58,123 bases of DNA. Source: Actinomadura alba (lineage in GTDB: Bacteria > Actinomycetota > Actinomycetes > Streptosporangiales > Streptosporangiaceae). The first letter of the stretch is position 1; each line of letters starts with the position of its first letter. The stretch covers positions 1-58,123 of the forward strand of contig NZ_JABVEC010000044.1 of NCBI RefSeq assembly GCF_014323705.1, given 5' to 3'. Positions 40,393 through 48,375 of the stretch are shown in pieces. The notes under the pieces were generated by a model. The model saw nothing but the letters and a program-made list of their open reading frames with translations, ran no database searches and was not told where the DNA came from. Made by a program: the position numbers and the translations under genes.

Positions 40393-40438
40393 TCAATAGG
40401 CACAGCAGCTTTGCTAACAGCCCGACGAAGGAGGGTCT

Positions 40439-41128
40439 GTGAGCATCGTCGTCCGCAACCCGCGCCGTACGGACAGGACGACGGTCGACGCCCTCGGCCG
40501 GTACGGCGTTGCCACCATCCATGAGGCGCAGGGGCGTACCGGGCTGCTCGCGCCCGCCCTGCGCCCGGTCTACTCCGGCGCGCACATCGCGGGGACCGCG
40601 GTGACGGTGAGCGTGCCGCCGGCGGACAACTGGATGATCCACGTCGCGGTGGAGCAGTGCCAGGAGGGTGACGTCCTCGTGGTCGCGCCCACGTCTCCCT
40701 CGGAGGCCGGCTACTTCGGCGAACTGCTCGCCACCTCGGTCGCCGCACGCGGCGTGCGCGGGTTGGTCATCGACGCCGGCTGCCGCGACATCGCGGAACT
40801 CGAGCGGATGGGATTCCCCGTGTGGGCGCGGCACATCTGCGCGTTCGGGACGGTGAAGGAGACCCTGGGCGACGTCAATACCGGCCTGGTCTGCGCCGGC
40901 CAGTGGGTCGAGCCGGGTGACGTGATCGTCGCTGACGACGACGGGGTCGTGGTCGTCCCGCGCCGCCGGGCGGCACAGGTGCTCGAGGCATCCCGAGCGC
41001 GGGAAGAGAGGGAGGCGGTGCTCCGCGAGCGCTACGCGCGCGGTGAACTCGGTCTCGACGTCAACTCCATGCGTGAACGGCTCGCGCGCAAGGGTCTGAC
41101 CTACGTCGACCGGGCGCCGGGCGACTGA
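40439..41128 (+). CDS. ligK: 4-carboxy-4-hydroxy-2-oxoadipate aldolase / oxaloacetate decarboxylase
   Basis: 229 aa RraA-fold protein of the LigK/HMG-CHA aldolase group. The diagnostic segment GLVIDAGCRDIAELERMGFPVWARH includes the Arg-Asp pair that binds the metal and pyruvate enolate; AAGGAGGG precedes GTG 40439. It cleaves 4-carboxy-4-hydroxy-2-oxoadipate to pyruvate and oxaloacetate, the last step of the protocatechuate 4,5-cleavage and gallate pathways. It is followed 44 bp later by LigJ, which makes its substrate. Cytoplasmic. Confidence 0.92.
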   Translation: MSIVVRNPRRTDRTTVDALGRYGVATIHEAQGRTGLLAPALRPVYSGAHIAGTAVTVSVPPADNWMIHVAVEQCQEGDVLVVAPTSPSEAGYFGELLATSVAARGVRGLVIDAGCRDIAELERMGFPVWARHICAFGTVKETLGDVNTGLVCAGQWVEPGDVIVADDDGVVVVPRRRAAQVLEASRAREEREAVLRERYARGELGLDVNSMRERLARKGLTYVDRAPGD

Positions 41129-41172
41129 GCCGGTCCGCGGCGATCCCACCAGGAACGAGGACCACACGTACG

Positions 41173-42195
41173 ATGATCATTGACTGCCATGGGCACTACA
41201 CCACGACCCCGCCGCAGCATCAGGCGTTCCGCGACGCGCAGCTCGCCCGGCTTGCGGATGCCTCCCTGCCCGCGCTGGCGCCGGTCGCCATCAGCGACGA
41301 CGCGATCCGCGAGAGCGTCGAGAACAACCAGCTGAAGCTGTTGCGCGAGCGCGGCGGCGACCTGATGCTCTTCTCGCCGAAGGCCTCCGGGATGGAGCAC
41401 CACGTGCCCGATCCGGAGACCGCACGCGTATGGGCGAGGGTGAGCAACGACCTTATCCACCGGGTGGTCGGCCTGTTCCCGCAGCACTTCGCCGGCGTGT
41501 GCCAGCTGCCGCAGACACCCGGCGGCACGCTCGACGACGCGACAGCCGAACTGCGCAGGTGTGTGGAGAGCCTCGGCTTCGTCGGGTGCAACCTCAACCC
41601 CGACCCGTCCGGCGGCCACTGGACCTCGCCGCCGCTCACCGACGCGTACTGGTTCCCCCTGTACGAGGCGATGGTGGAGTTGGACGTCCCGGCGATGATC
41701 CACGTCTCGACGTCCTGCAACCCGAACTTTCACACCCTCGGCGCGCACTATCTCAACGCCGACACCTCGGTGTTCATGCAGCTGCTCCAGGGAGACCTGT
41801 TCGGCCGCTTCCCCACATTGCGGTTCGTCATCCCGCACGGCGGCGGAGCGGTGCCCTACCACTGGGGGCGCTACCGGGGCCTTGCCGTCCGGATGGGCCG
41901 TCCGGACCCGTCAGAGCACGTCATGAAGAACGTCTTCTTCGACACCTGCGTATATCACCAACCCGGCATCGACCTGCTGCACCGGGTCGTCGGCGCCGAC
42001 AACATCCTGTTCGCGTCGGAGATGCTGGGCGCGGTCCGCGGCGTCGCCCCCGAGACCGGCATCGCCTGGGACGACACCAAGCAGTATGTCGACCGCGCCT
42101 ATCTCACCGACGAGCAGCGGCACAAGGTCTTCGAGGCCAACACCCGGCGCGTCTACCCCCGTCTGCACGCGCTACTGACTTCGCAAGGCAGGTAA
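41173..42195 (+). CDS. ligJ: 4-oxalomesaconate hydratase (LigJ type)
   Basis: 340 aa amidohydrolase-superfamily protein matching Sphingobium LigJ along its length as I remember it: start MIIDCHGHYTT (zinc His6/His8), NLNPDPSGGHWTSPPLTD, AMIHVSTSCNPNFHTLGAHYLNADT, FVIPHGGGAVPYHWGRYRGL, FFDTCVYHQPGIDLL and LFASEMLGAVRG. It hydrates 4-oxalomesaconate to 4-carboxy-4-hydroxy-2-oxoadipate for LigK. Unlike LigI relatives it adds water to a double bond instead of opening a lactone. Between LigK and the decarboxylase in one operon; 4 bp from the latter. Confidence 0.93.
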   Translation: MIIDCHGHYTTTPPQHQAFRDAQLARLADASLPALAPVAISDDAIRESVENNQLKLLRERGGDLMLFSPKASGMEHHVPDPETARVWARVSNDLIHRVVGLFPQHFAGVCQLPQTPGGTLDDATAELRRCVESLGFVGCNLNPDPSGGHWTSPPLTDAYWFPLYEAMVELDVPAMIHVSTSCNPNFHTLGAHYLNADTSVFMQLLQGDLFGRFPTLRFVIPHGGGAVPYHWGRYRGLAVRMGRPDPSEHVMKNVFFDTCVYHQPGIDLLHRVVGADNILFASEMLGAVRGVAPETGIAWDDTKQYVDRAYLTDEQRHKVFEANTRRVYPRLHALLTSQGR

Positions 42196-42199
42196 GACC

Positions 42200-43192
42200 A
42201 TGCCCCGGCTGCACCTCACCTTCGCCTGCGGCGACTACGACCGGACGCGGGCCCTGAACGAGGAGACGATCCGCCCCGACGGGATCGACCTGACCTATCT
42301 GCGGCTGCCCGTCGAGGAGACGTTCTTCCGCATGATGCGGCACCAGGAGTTCGAGGTGGCGGAGATGTCGCTGTCCTCCTACGTCGTCTCGCTGCGCACC
42401 GACCCCTCGCCGTTCGTGGCCCTGCCGGTCTTCACTTCCCGCATGTTCCGGCATGGATCGCTCTACTGCCACGCCGACGCGGGCATCTCGTCGCCGGAGG
42501 ATCTGCGGGGCAAGGTGGTCGGCACACCGGAGTACCAGCTCACCGCCTGCGTGTGGATGCGCGGCATCCTCGGTGACCGGCACGGCGTCCCGTTCGACTC
42601 GGTCACCTACCTCACGGGCGGGCAGGAGACGGCCGGGCGCATCGAGAAGGCGAGCGTCGACCTGCCGGACTCGGTTCGGATCAGCCGCATTCCCGAGGAC
42701 AGGACGCTCTCCGCCATGCTGGCCGAGGGCGAGATCGACGCCCTGTGCACTCCGCGCGTCCCGAGCCCGTTCGTCGCCGGCGACCCCCGTGTGCGACGGG
42801 TGTTCACCGATGTCGTCGCCAGCGAGAAGGAGTACTACGCGGCGACAGGCATCTTCCCGATCATGCACGTGGTCGTGATCCGGCGCGATGTCTACGACCG
42901 CCATCCCTGGGTCGCCCAGTCGCTCTACAAGGCCCTGCTGGCGGCCAAGGAGGCGGCGTACGCGAACCTCTACGACACCTCGGCGCTGCGGTTCATGCTT
43001 CCCTGGCTGACCCCGCAACTCGAGGAAGCACGAGCCCTGCTGGGCAAGGACTACTGGTCCTACGGGATCGAGGGCAACCACGAGACACTGGCCACCTTCC
43101 TGCGTTACCACCACGAGCAGGGGCTGTCCAAGCGGTTGTGGACACCCGAGGAGTTGTTCGCCCCCGAGTCGACGGAGTCTGCGGTCATTTGA
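42200..43192 (+). CDS. 4,5-dihydroxyphthalate decarboxylase-like protein
   Basis: 330 aa, periplasmic-binding-protein fold without signal peptide, as in the cytoplasmic 4,5-dihydroxyphthalate decarboxylase (Pht5/OphC). Signature regions: LTFACGDYDRTRALNEETIRPDGIDLTYLRLPVEETFFRMMRHQEFEVAEMSLSSYV, then FHGS-like RHGSLYCHADAGISSPEDLRGKVVG and late KEYYAATGIFPIMHVVVIRRDVYDRHPWVA. Expected to decarboxylate 4,5-dihydroxyphthalate to protocatechuate. Two further members, one intact (49452) and one stub (52187), occur in the island. Last gene before the TnpB element. Confidence 0.9.
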   Translation: MPRLHLTFACGDYDRTRALNEETIRPDGIDLTYLRLPVEETFFRMMRHQEFEVAEMSLSSYVVSLRTDPSPFVALPVFTSRMFRHGSLYCHADAGISSPEDLRGKVVGTPEYQLTACVWMRGILGDRHGVPFDSVTYLTGGQETAGRIEKASVDLPDSVRISRIPEDRTLSAMLAEGEIDALCTPRVPSPFVAGDPRVRRVFTDVVASEKEYYAATGIFPIMHVVVIRRDVYDRHPWVAQSLYKALLAAKEAAYANLYDTSALRFMLPWLTPQLEEARALLGKDYWSYGIEGNHETLATFLRYHHEQGLSKRLWTPEELFAPESTESAVI

Positions 43193-43221
43193 CCACGCCG
43201 CCGGCTCGGGATGCGCAGTCG

Positions 43222-43380
43222 TCAACGACCACGGGCTGAAGCCCGTGGCTTGCTCTCCGGAGCCCGTCTGGATGAAGGGAGACCGGTAGCGTGCGGACGG
43301 TTGACAGCGCCCCAGCCATCCGCGCCGCGGTAGGCGACGTTGATGGCTGCGATGTGGTCTGCGTGCCCAGCGAGGCCGCA
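43222..43380 (-). ncRNA. Candidate omega/re RNA overlapping 3' end of tnpB
   Basis: TnpB proteins use an RNA transcribed from the 3' end of tnpB through the right-end hairpin, with the guide taken from flanking DNA. The hairpin at 43229-43248 matches this layout; the guide would be the complement of about 43202-43221. Extent is a guess from known IS605 elements. Confidence 0.35.
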
Positions 43381-44457
43381 GGCTTGGCAGCGGAACATGC
43401 CGCGTGCGTGCCGGTTCCGCCTCGACACATGCCCGCAATCGGAGTTGGGGCAGGTCTGGCTGGTGTAGGCCGCATCAACCAGGATGAAGGCGATGCCGAC
43501 GCGTTCGGCCTTGTACCGGGTGAAGGCGATCTGCTGGGCGAACGCCCAGCCATGCAGGGTGCGTCGCTGGGACCGGTGAGCCCTTACCCGCCCGAGGATG
43601 CCGGAAAGTTTTTCCATAGCAACACCTCGGCCGGTGCGTTCGGCCTCACGCACCACACGCTTGGATATTTGGTGGTTGATATCGGCCATCATCCGCGACT
43701 CACGCCCCGACAGGACACGCAGCCGGCGCCGCGCCGAAGAAGTGCCCTTGGCTTGCAGGCGCTTACGCTGGCGGTGCCGACGGTCGCGAAGAGCGCGGAT
43801 GTGACCGTTGTTCTCGATCGTTCCGGGGAGGGCTTTGCCGGGCAGCACTTCGCCGTCACAGGTAACGGCAAGGTTCGCCGTCCCCTGATCGACCCCGAGG
43901 AACCCATTGAACGGATCCGCGGTCTCGGGTCTGGGGAGCGCGACGGCGATCTGCAGCAGCCAGGTGCCTTTGCGTTCGATAAGGTCGCATTCGCCGATCG
44001 GCAGCTCGGCGATGGCCTTGAGGTCTTGGTCCCGGCCGGTGTAGGCCGCACGGACGCGGCCGGTGGGGGTCCAGAGGGAGGCGATGCGGGCATCCCGGTT
44101 GAAGGTGATCATCCGGGCGTCATAGGGCACCGCGGCGTGCGCCCGGAAGATATGCGCCCGTTTCTTTGTTGCGCGGCGGTTGGTGTAGGCATCGGCCACG
44201 CGGGCGATCGCCCGTACGGCCGCCTGGGCCCCCAGGCCGACGAAATGGTCTCGCAGGTGCCGGTAGATCAGCCGGTGCAACGCCAGTTGCCCAAACACCC
44301 GCCGTTCCCAAGCGATGCGGGAGGCATAGGTGGCGGCGGTGTTGCAGATCGTCACGGCTGTGGCCAGCCGTTCGGCGTCGGCCGGTGTGGGCAACAGGCG
44401 TACCTGCACGACCGAGGCGCATCCGGCCTGCTTGACCGCCGACTTCCGCAACGCCAT
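43222..44457 (-). CDS. tnpB: RNA-guided endonuclease TnpB (IS605 OrfB)
   Basis: 411 aa from ATG 44457 (GGGAGGG just upstream; ATG 44481 possible). RuvC-like catalytic residues are all present: Asp190 (FLGVDQGTANLAV), Glu282 (GVAMEKLSGI) and Asp367 (GHADHIAAIN). Zinc finger Cys336/341/357/360 (CPNSDC...CQAC). The N-terminal RLLPTPADAERLATAVTICNTAATY is the usual WED/REC start of OrfB. Predicted active nuclease. Works with the RNA at its own 3' end to cut donor sites and preserve the element. No TnpA in the window, so it would need one in trans. Confidence 0.92.
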   Translation of the reverse strand: MALRKSAVKQAGCASVVQVRLLPTPADAERLATAVTICNTAATYASRIAWERRVFGQLALHRLIYRHLRDHFVGLGAQAAVRAIARVADAYTNRRATKKRAHIFRAHAAVPYDARMITFNRDARIASLWTPTGRVRAAYTGRDQDLKAIAELPIGECDLIERKGTWLLQIAVALPRPETADPFNGFLGVDQGTANLAVTCDGEVLPGKALPGTIENNGHIRALRDRRHRQRKRLQAKGTSSARRRLRVLSGRESRMMADINHQISKRVVREAERTGRGVAMEKLSGILGRVRAHRSQRRTLHGWAFAQQIAFTRYKAERVGIAFILVDAAYTSQTCPNSDCGHVSRRNRHARGMFRCQACGLAGHADHIAAINVAYRGADGWGAVNRPHATGLPSSRRAPESKPRASARGR

Positions 44458-44571
44458 CCATCCCTCCCAACCCGAGAACATCCCACATCGGACGCTTCTG
44501 TGACCGTGAGGCTACATGCGGCCACCGACAGTCTTCCGGCCGCTCTGCCAGCCTGGGAGGAGGCGCTTCCT

Positions 44572-44591
44572 CCCCGGCGTGAACGCCGGGG
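44572..44591. repeat. Left-end hairpin of TnpB element
   Basis: Palindrome CCCCGGCGTGAACGCCGGGG with 8-bp arms, 19 bp before the gpmA ATG. Similar subterminal hairpins are usual in actinobacterial IS605-type elements. Its closeness means the element supplies the whole upstream region of gpmA. Confidence 0.65.
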
Positions 44592-44609
44592 TCTCCGCGC
44601 CAGCAACAG

Positions 44610-45353
44610 ATGAAGACGCTGATTCTCCTTCGCCACGGCGAGAGCGAATGGAATTCGAAGAACCTGTTCACCGGGTGGGTCGATGTCGATCTCACGCCGT
44701 TCGGCGAGGAGCAGGCACGGCGCGGCGGGCAACTGCTGCGTGAGGCCGGGCTGCTGCCGACCGTGGTGCACACCTCCCTGCTGACGCGTGCGGTGCGCAC
44801 CGGCAACCTCGCGCTCGAGGCCGCCGACCGGGTCTGGATCCCGGCCACCCGGCACTGGCGGCTCAACGAGCGGCACTACGGCGCGCTGCAGGGCAAGGAG
44901 AAGAAGGCGACCTTGAAGGAGTACGGCGAGGAGCGGTTCCAGCTCTGGCGCCGGTCGTACGACGTACCACCGCCGCCGATCGGGCCCGACGACGAGTGGC
45001 AGGTTGCGAGTGACCCGCGATACGCCGGGCTGACCCGCGACCTCATGCCGCGGACCGAGTCCCTCGCCGACGTCATCGCCCGCCTGCTGCCCTACTGGTA
45101 CGACGTCATCGCGCCCGACCTGCTCGCCGGGCAGACGGTCCTGGTCGTGGCGCACAGCAACTCGCTGCGGGCGCTCGTCGCGCACCTCGACGGCCTGAGC
45201 CGTGAGGAGGTCATGGCGCTGAACATCCCTACGGGTATTCCCCTGCGCTACGAACTCGACGAGAATCTGACCCCGGTCGAGCGCGGTGGCCGCTACCTCG
45301 ACCCGGAAGCCGCCGCGGAGGGCGCCCAGGCGGTGGCGAACCAGGGTCGTTAG
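44610..45353 (+). CDS. gpmA: 2,3-bisphosphoglycerate-dependent phosphoglycerate mutase
   Basis: 247 aa. Catalytic motif LILLRHGESEWN (phosphorylated His), LTPFGEEQARRGGQLL, TSLLTRAVRTGNLAL, LNERHYGALQGKEK and VVAHSNSLRALVAHLDGL; length fits GpmA. It interconverts 3- and 2-phosphoglycerate. Its place inside an aromatic catabolic island is unusual: actinobacterial gpmA usually lies near senX3-regX3. It could support gluconeogenesis from pyruvate and oxaloacetate made by LigK (inference). No clear Shine-Dalgarno before ATG 44610, where the TnpB element ends. Confidence 0.93.
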   Translation: MKTLILLRHGESEWNSKNLFTGWVDVDLTPFGEEQARRGGQLLREAGLLPTVVHTSLLTRAVRTGNLALEAADRVWIPATRHWRLNERHYGALQGKEKKATLKEYGEERFQLWRRSYDVPPPPIGPDDEWQVASDPRYAGLTRDLMPRTESLADVIARLLPYWYDVIAPDLLAGQTVLVVAHSNSLRALVAHLDGLSREEVMALNIPTGIPLRYELDENLTPVERGGRYLDPEAAAEGAQAVANQGR

Positions 45354-45376
45354 CGGTGCGACGGAGTCGCGCAGGC

Positions 45377-45401
45377 ATTGACACCTGGATATTGACACCT
45401 G
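45377..45401 (+). repeat. Direct repeat ATTGACACCTG containing -35 elements
   Basis: ATTGACACCTG at 45377-45387 and again at 45391-45401, 14 bp apart. The second TTGACA (45392-45397) is 18 bp from TATGGT (45416-45421), a good promoter for the bicupin gene. Confidence 0.55.
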
Positions 45402-45415
45402 TGCAATTTTGGCCT

Positions 45416-45431
45416 TATGGTCATACCAATA
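45416..45431. promoter_or_regulatory. FadR-type operator at -10 of bicupin-eutA operon
   Basis: Exact copy of the 16-mer TATGGTCATACCAATA found at 33022. It overlaps the presumed -10 TATGGT, so a bound regulator would block transcription. Gene start is 64 bp downstream. Confidence 0.65.
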
Positions 45432-45494
45432 CCGTGACTTCGCCAGCCCGATCTGGGCAGGAAGTCACGTCCGGCATATCAGGAAGGCTTCTGC

Positions 45495-46610
45495 ATGGCC
45501 AGGGACGCGCTCGTCAACGACCAACTCGCGGCGAAGTTCGTCACCGAGAAGGAGTCCCCCTACACCCGTTGGGTGGCCGCTGAGGGGCTGGACATCATCG
45601 CCGCCCACTATGTGCCGGATCTGCGCACGGTCGAGCTCAAGCCCTGGGAGCGGCGCGGCGGGCGAGGCGTCTTCATCAATCACGAGGCAACACGCACGTC
45701 GAACGACTGCTACGTCTGCGAGATCCCGGCGGGCGGCAAGCTGGCGCCGCAGCGGCAGCTGTTCGAGGAGATGATCCTTGTCCTCGACGGGCAGGGGTCC
45801 ACGAAGGTCTGGAACGACGCCGGCGCCGAGGTCACATTCGAGTGGCAGGCCGGCTCGTTGTTCGCCATCCCGCTCAACGCCCACCACCAGCACTTCAACG
45901 GCTCAGGGCAGAAGGCGGCTCGTTTCGTCTCCTCGACGAATATGCCTCCGGTCATCAACCTCTACGACGACGTCGACTTCGTGTTCAGCACCCCCAAGGA
46001 CTTCCCGAACCGCTTCAACGGCGAGCCCGGCTACTTCTCGCCCAAGGGTGAGCAGAAGGGCCTGCTCCTGGACACGAACTTCGTCGCCGACGCGGCCAAC
46101 CTGCCGCTGATCGAAGCGAAGGAACGCGGCGCGGGCGGCGGGCACATCCGCTTCGCGATGGCCAAGGGCTCGATGAACAGCCACATCTCGCAGTTCCCGA
46201 TCGCGACGTACAAGAAGGGACACCGCCACGGCCCCGGCGCCCACGTCATCATGCTGACGGGCACGGGCTACAGCCTGATGTGGCCTGAGGGAGAGGAGCC
46301 GCGACGCTACGAGTGGGGCCCCGGCACCTTGATCGTCCCCCCGAACATGTGGTTCCACCAACACTTCAACACCGGCCTCGAGCCCGCCCGTTACCTCGCC
46401 TTCAAACACGAGGTGGTATCGGTCCGCAACGCGCAGGGCGTGCCGAAGGCATGGATCAGCCAGCGCGTCGGCGGCGACCAGATCGATTACGCCGACGAGT
46501 CGCCGTACGTGCGCGAGACCTTCCGCGAGGCCCTGGCCAAGCACGACATAGAGCCGCAGATGGACGACGCGTACGCGATCGAGCTGAAGACGCTGCCGCC
46601 CAAGCCGTAG
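45495..46610 (+). CDS. Bicupin protein (gentisate-dioxygenase-like fold)
   Basis: 371 aa with two cupin barrels. First (about 75-150): QRQLFEEMILVLDGQGSTKVW and IPLNAHHQHFNG. Second (about 225-320): YKKGHRHGPGAHVIMLTGTGYSLMW and VPPNMWFHQHFNTG. The second barrel keeps the HxH...H ligand set expected for iron; the first is changed. The overall layout resembles gentisate 1,2-dioxygenase-type bicupins. In an island lacking LigAB it is a candidate ring-cleavage dioxygenase, but could also be a regulatory or isomerase cupin. AGGAAGG precedes ATG 45495. Co-transcribed with the EutA-like gene 49 bp downstream. Confidence 0.82.
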   Translation: MARDALVNDQLAAKFVTEKESPYTRWVAAEGLDIIAAHYVPDLRTVELKPWERRGGRGVFINHEATRTSNDCYVCEIPAGGKLAPQRQLFEEMILVLDGQGSTKVWNDAGAEVTFEWQAGSLFAIPLNAHHQHFNGSGQKAARFVSSTNMPPVINLYDDVDFVFSTPKDFPNRFNGEPGYFSPKGEQKGLLLDTNFVADAANLPLIEAKERGAGGGHIRFAMAKGSMNSHISQFPIATYKKGHRHGPGAHVIMLTGTGYSLMWPEGEEPRRYEWGPGTLIVPPNMWFHQHFNTGLEPARYLAFKHEVVSVRNAQGVPKAWISQRVGGDQIDYADESPYVRETFREALAKHDIEPQMDDAYAIELKTLPPKP

Positions 46611-46659
46611 TCAGCACAGCCGGCACCGCCTGGCTCCGACGCCCGTGAGGAGTACGACC

Positions 46660-48285
46660 GTGAGGCACGCCGGTGCGCACGACCACGTCCATGGCGACGG
46701 CCATGGCCTCGAGCACCTCACCGAAGTGCCCACGGTCTACTCGGCGTACGTCCCGGACCACGACCATGTGCACGACGATGAGGCGCTGAGCCCGATCGAG
46801 GACAACCCGATCTGGCAGCAGGACAACGTCACGCTGCACAGCGTGGGGATGGACATCGGGTCGTCCGGCACGCAGGTCGTGTTCTCCCGTCTGCATCTGC
46901 GGCGGATCAGCGAGGACCTGACGACCCGGTACATCGTGGTCCGCCGGCAGACCGGGTACCGTTCCCCGGTCGCGCTCACTCCGTATGCGAGCGCCGAGCA
47001 CATCGACGCTGAGGCTCTGGGCTCGATCATCGACCGGGCCTACCATGCGGCGGCCGTCCACCCTGCCGACGTCGACACCGGAGTCGTGATCCTCACCGGT
47101 GAGGCGCTGCGCCGCCGCAACGCCGAGGCCATCGCGAGCGTCCTGGCCGAGCGCGGGGGCGAGTTGGTCAACGCGACCGCGGGCCACAACATGGAGGCCA
47201 TGCTCGCCTCCTACGGCTCGGGCGCGGCGAAGGCGTCGCACGACACCGGGCTGCGCATCCTGAACATCGACATCGGGGGCGGGACGACGAAGCTCGCGGT
47301 GCTGGACCGCGGTCAGGTCATGACGACCGCCGCGGTGCACATTGGCGGCCGACTCCAGGTCGTCGACGATCAAGACCGTATCGTCCGCCTCGAGCCGGCC
47401 GGCCGTGGTCACGCCGCCCGCGCCGGGTACGCCTGGGAGCTCGGCGACGTCGCTCGCCCGGAGGAGCTCGAGAAGGTGGCGGAGATGATGGCGGACGCGC
47501 TCGTCGCCGCGCTCACCGCCGATCCGCTCCCCCAAGATGTCGCGCGGCTGTACCTCACCGAGCCGCTGGCGGAGGTCGGCCCGATCGACGGGGTGATGTT
47601 CTCGGGCGGGGTCGCGGAGTACGTATACGACCGGGAGAGCAGGCAGTTCGGCGATCTCGGCCGGCCGCTCGGCCGGGCGTTGCGTCGCCGGGTCGACTCT
47701 GGCGCGCTGCCGTTCCCGCTCCTGCCGGAGGGCGAGTGCATCCGCGCCACCGCGCTGGGCGCGTCCGAGTACAGCGTGCAGCTCAGCGGGAACACCGGCT
47801 GTATCACCGACCCTGACGCGCTGCTGCCGCGCCGCAACCTGCAAGTGGTGCGGCCGAATTACGAGCTCGGGGAGACGGTCGACGCGGCGGCGGTCGCAGC
47901 CGCGATCCGGCGCCACCTCGTCGCCCTCGACATCGGCCAGACCGACGCCGACGTCGCCCTGGCCATGTCATGGGATGGCCTGCCGAGCTACGACAGGCTC
48001 TTCCCCTTCGCGTGCGGCCTCCGGGACGGCCTCGCCGACCGGATCGCGCAGGGCAGACCGGTCTACGTCATACTCGACGGGGACGTCGCCATGACGCTCG
48101 GCAGACTGCTCCGGGAAGAGCTCGCGGTCACCAGCGAACTGCTGGTCATCGACGGCCTGAGCCTGCGGGACTTCGACTACGTCGATATCGGCCGGATACG
48201 CTTCCCGTCGAACACCGTGCCGATCACGATCAAGTCGCTCATCTTCAACCAGGACCCCCGACACGACCGGCTACCCGACGAATAA
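46660..48285 (+). CDS. eutA: EutA-like reactivating ATPase with His-rich N-terminus
   Basis: 541 aa from GTG 46660 (AGGAG 7 nt upstream; GTG 46645 possible). The first 41 residues hold nine His and many Asp (HDHVHGDGHG, DHDHVHDDE). Then follows an actin-like ATPase of the EutA family: phosphate-1 GMDIGSSGTQVVF, phosphate-2 NIDIGGGTTKLAV and adenosine motif VMFSGGVAEYV. Known EutA reactivates adenosylcobalamin-dependent ethanolamine ammonia-lyase. No eutB/eutC or B12 gene is present in this window. The immediate partner is the bicupin at 45495. Activator or metal-loading factor for that enzyme is my inference. Confidence 0.9.
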   Translation: MRHAGAHDHVHGDGHGLEHLTEVPTVYSAYVPDHDHVHDDEALSPIEDNPIWQQDNVTLHSVGMDIGSSGTQVVFSRLHLRRISEDLTTRYIVVRRQTGYRSPVALTPYASAEHIDAEALGSIIDRAYHAAAVHPADVDTGVVILTGEALRRRNAEAIASVLAERGGELVNATAGHNMEAMLASYGSGAAKASHDTGLRILNIDIGGGTTKLAVLDRGQVMTTAAVHIGGRLQVVDDQDRIVRLEPAGRGHAARAGYAWELGDVARPEELEKVAEMMADALVAALTADPLPQDVARLYLTEPLAEVGPIDGVMFSGGVAEYVYDRESRQFGDLGRPLGRALRRRVDSGALPFPLLPEGECIRATALGASEYSVQLSGNTGCITDPDALLPRRNLQVVRPNYELGETVDAAAVAAAIRRHLVALDIGQTDADVALAMSWDGLPSYDRLFPFACGLRDGLADRIAQGRPVYVILDGDVAMTLGRLLREELAVTSELLVIDGLSLRDFDYVDIGRIRFPSNTVPITIKSLIFNQDPRHDRLPDE

Positions 48286-48375
48286 CGGCGGCCACGGCGC
48301 AGAACACCCATCGACGACCATGGTCGGCGACGGCTTGGCGGGGTACGCCGACGTGGCTGTCGCGGCCTCGGCAAC

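Larger units (their letters stand above)
43222..44591 (-). mobile_element. IS200/IS605-like element with TnpB only
   Basis: Element carrying tnpB and no tnpA, bounded by subterminal hairpins: CCACGGGCTGAAGCCCGTGG at 43229-43248 (right end, overlapping the tnpB stop region) and CCCCGGCGTGAACGCCGGGG at 44572-44591 (left end). Exact ends cannot be fixed by eye; given limits are the hairpin/gene boundaries. It sits between the decarboxylase and phosphoglycerate mutase genes, in antisense orientation to the operon, so it may separate gpmA from the upstream operon. Confidence 0.75.

Noticed and set aside
43222..44591. Full IS605 element with TnpA transposase
   Set aside because: No second ORF with the HUH/Tyr motifs of TnpA between the hairpins.
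45495..48285. Ethanolamine utilisation operon
   Set aside because: Only an EutA-like gene is present; no eutB, eutC, shell protein or B12 genes in the window.
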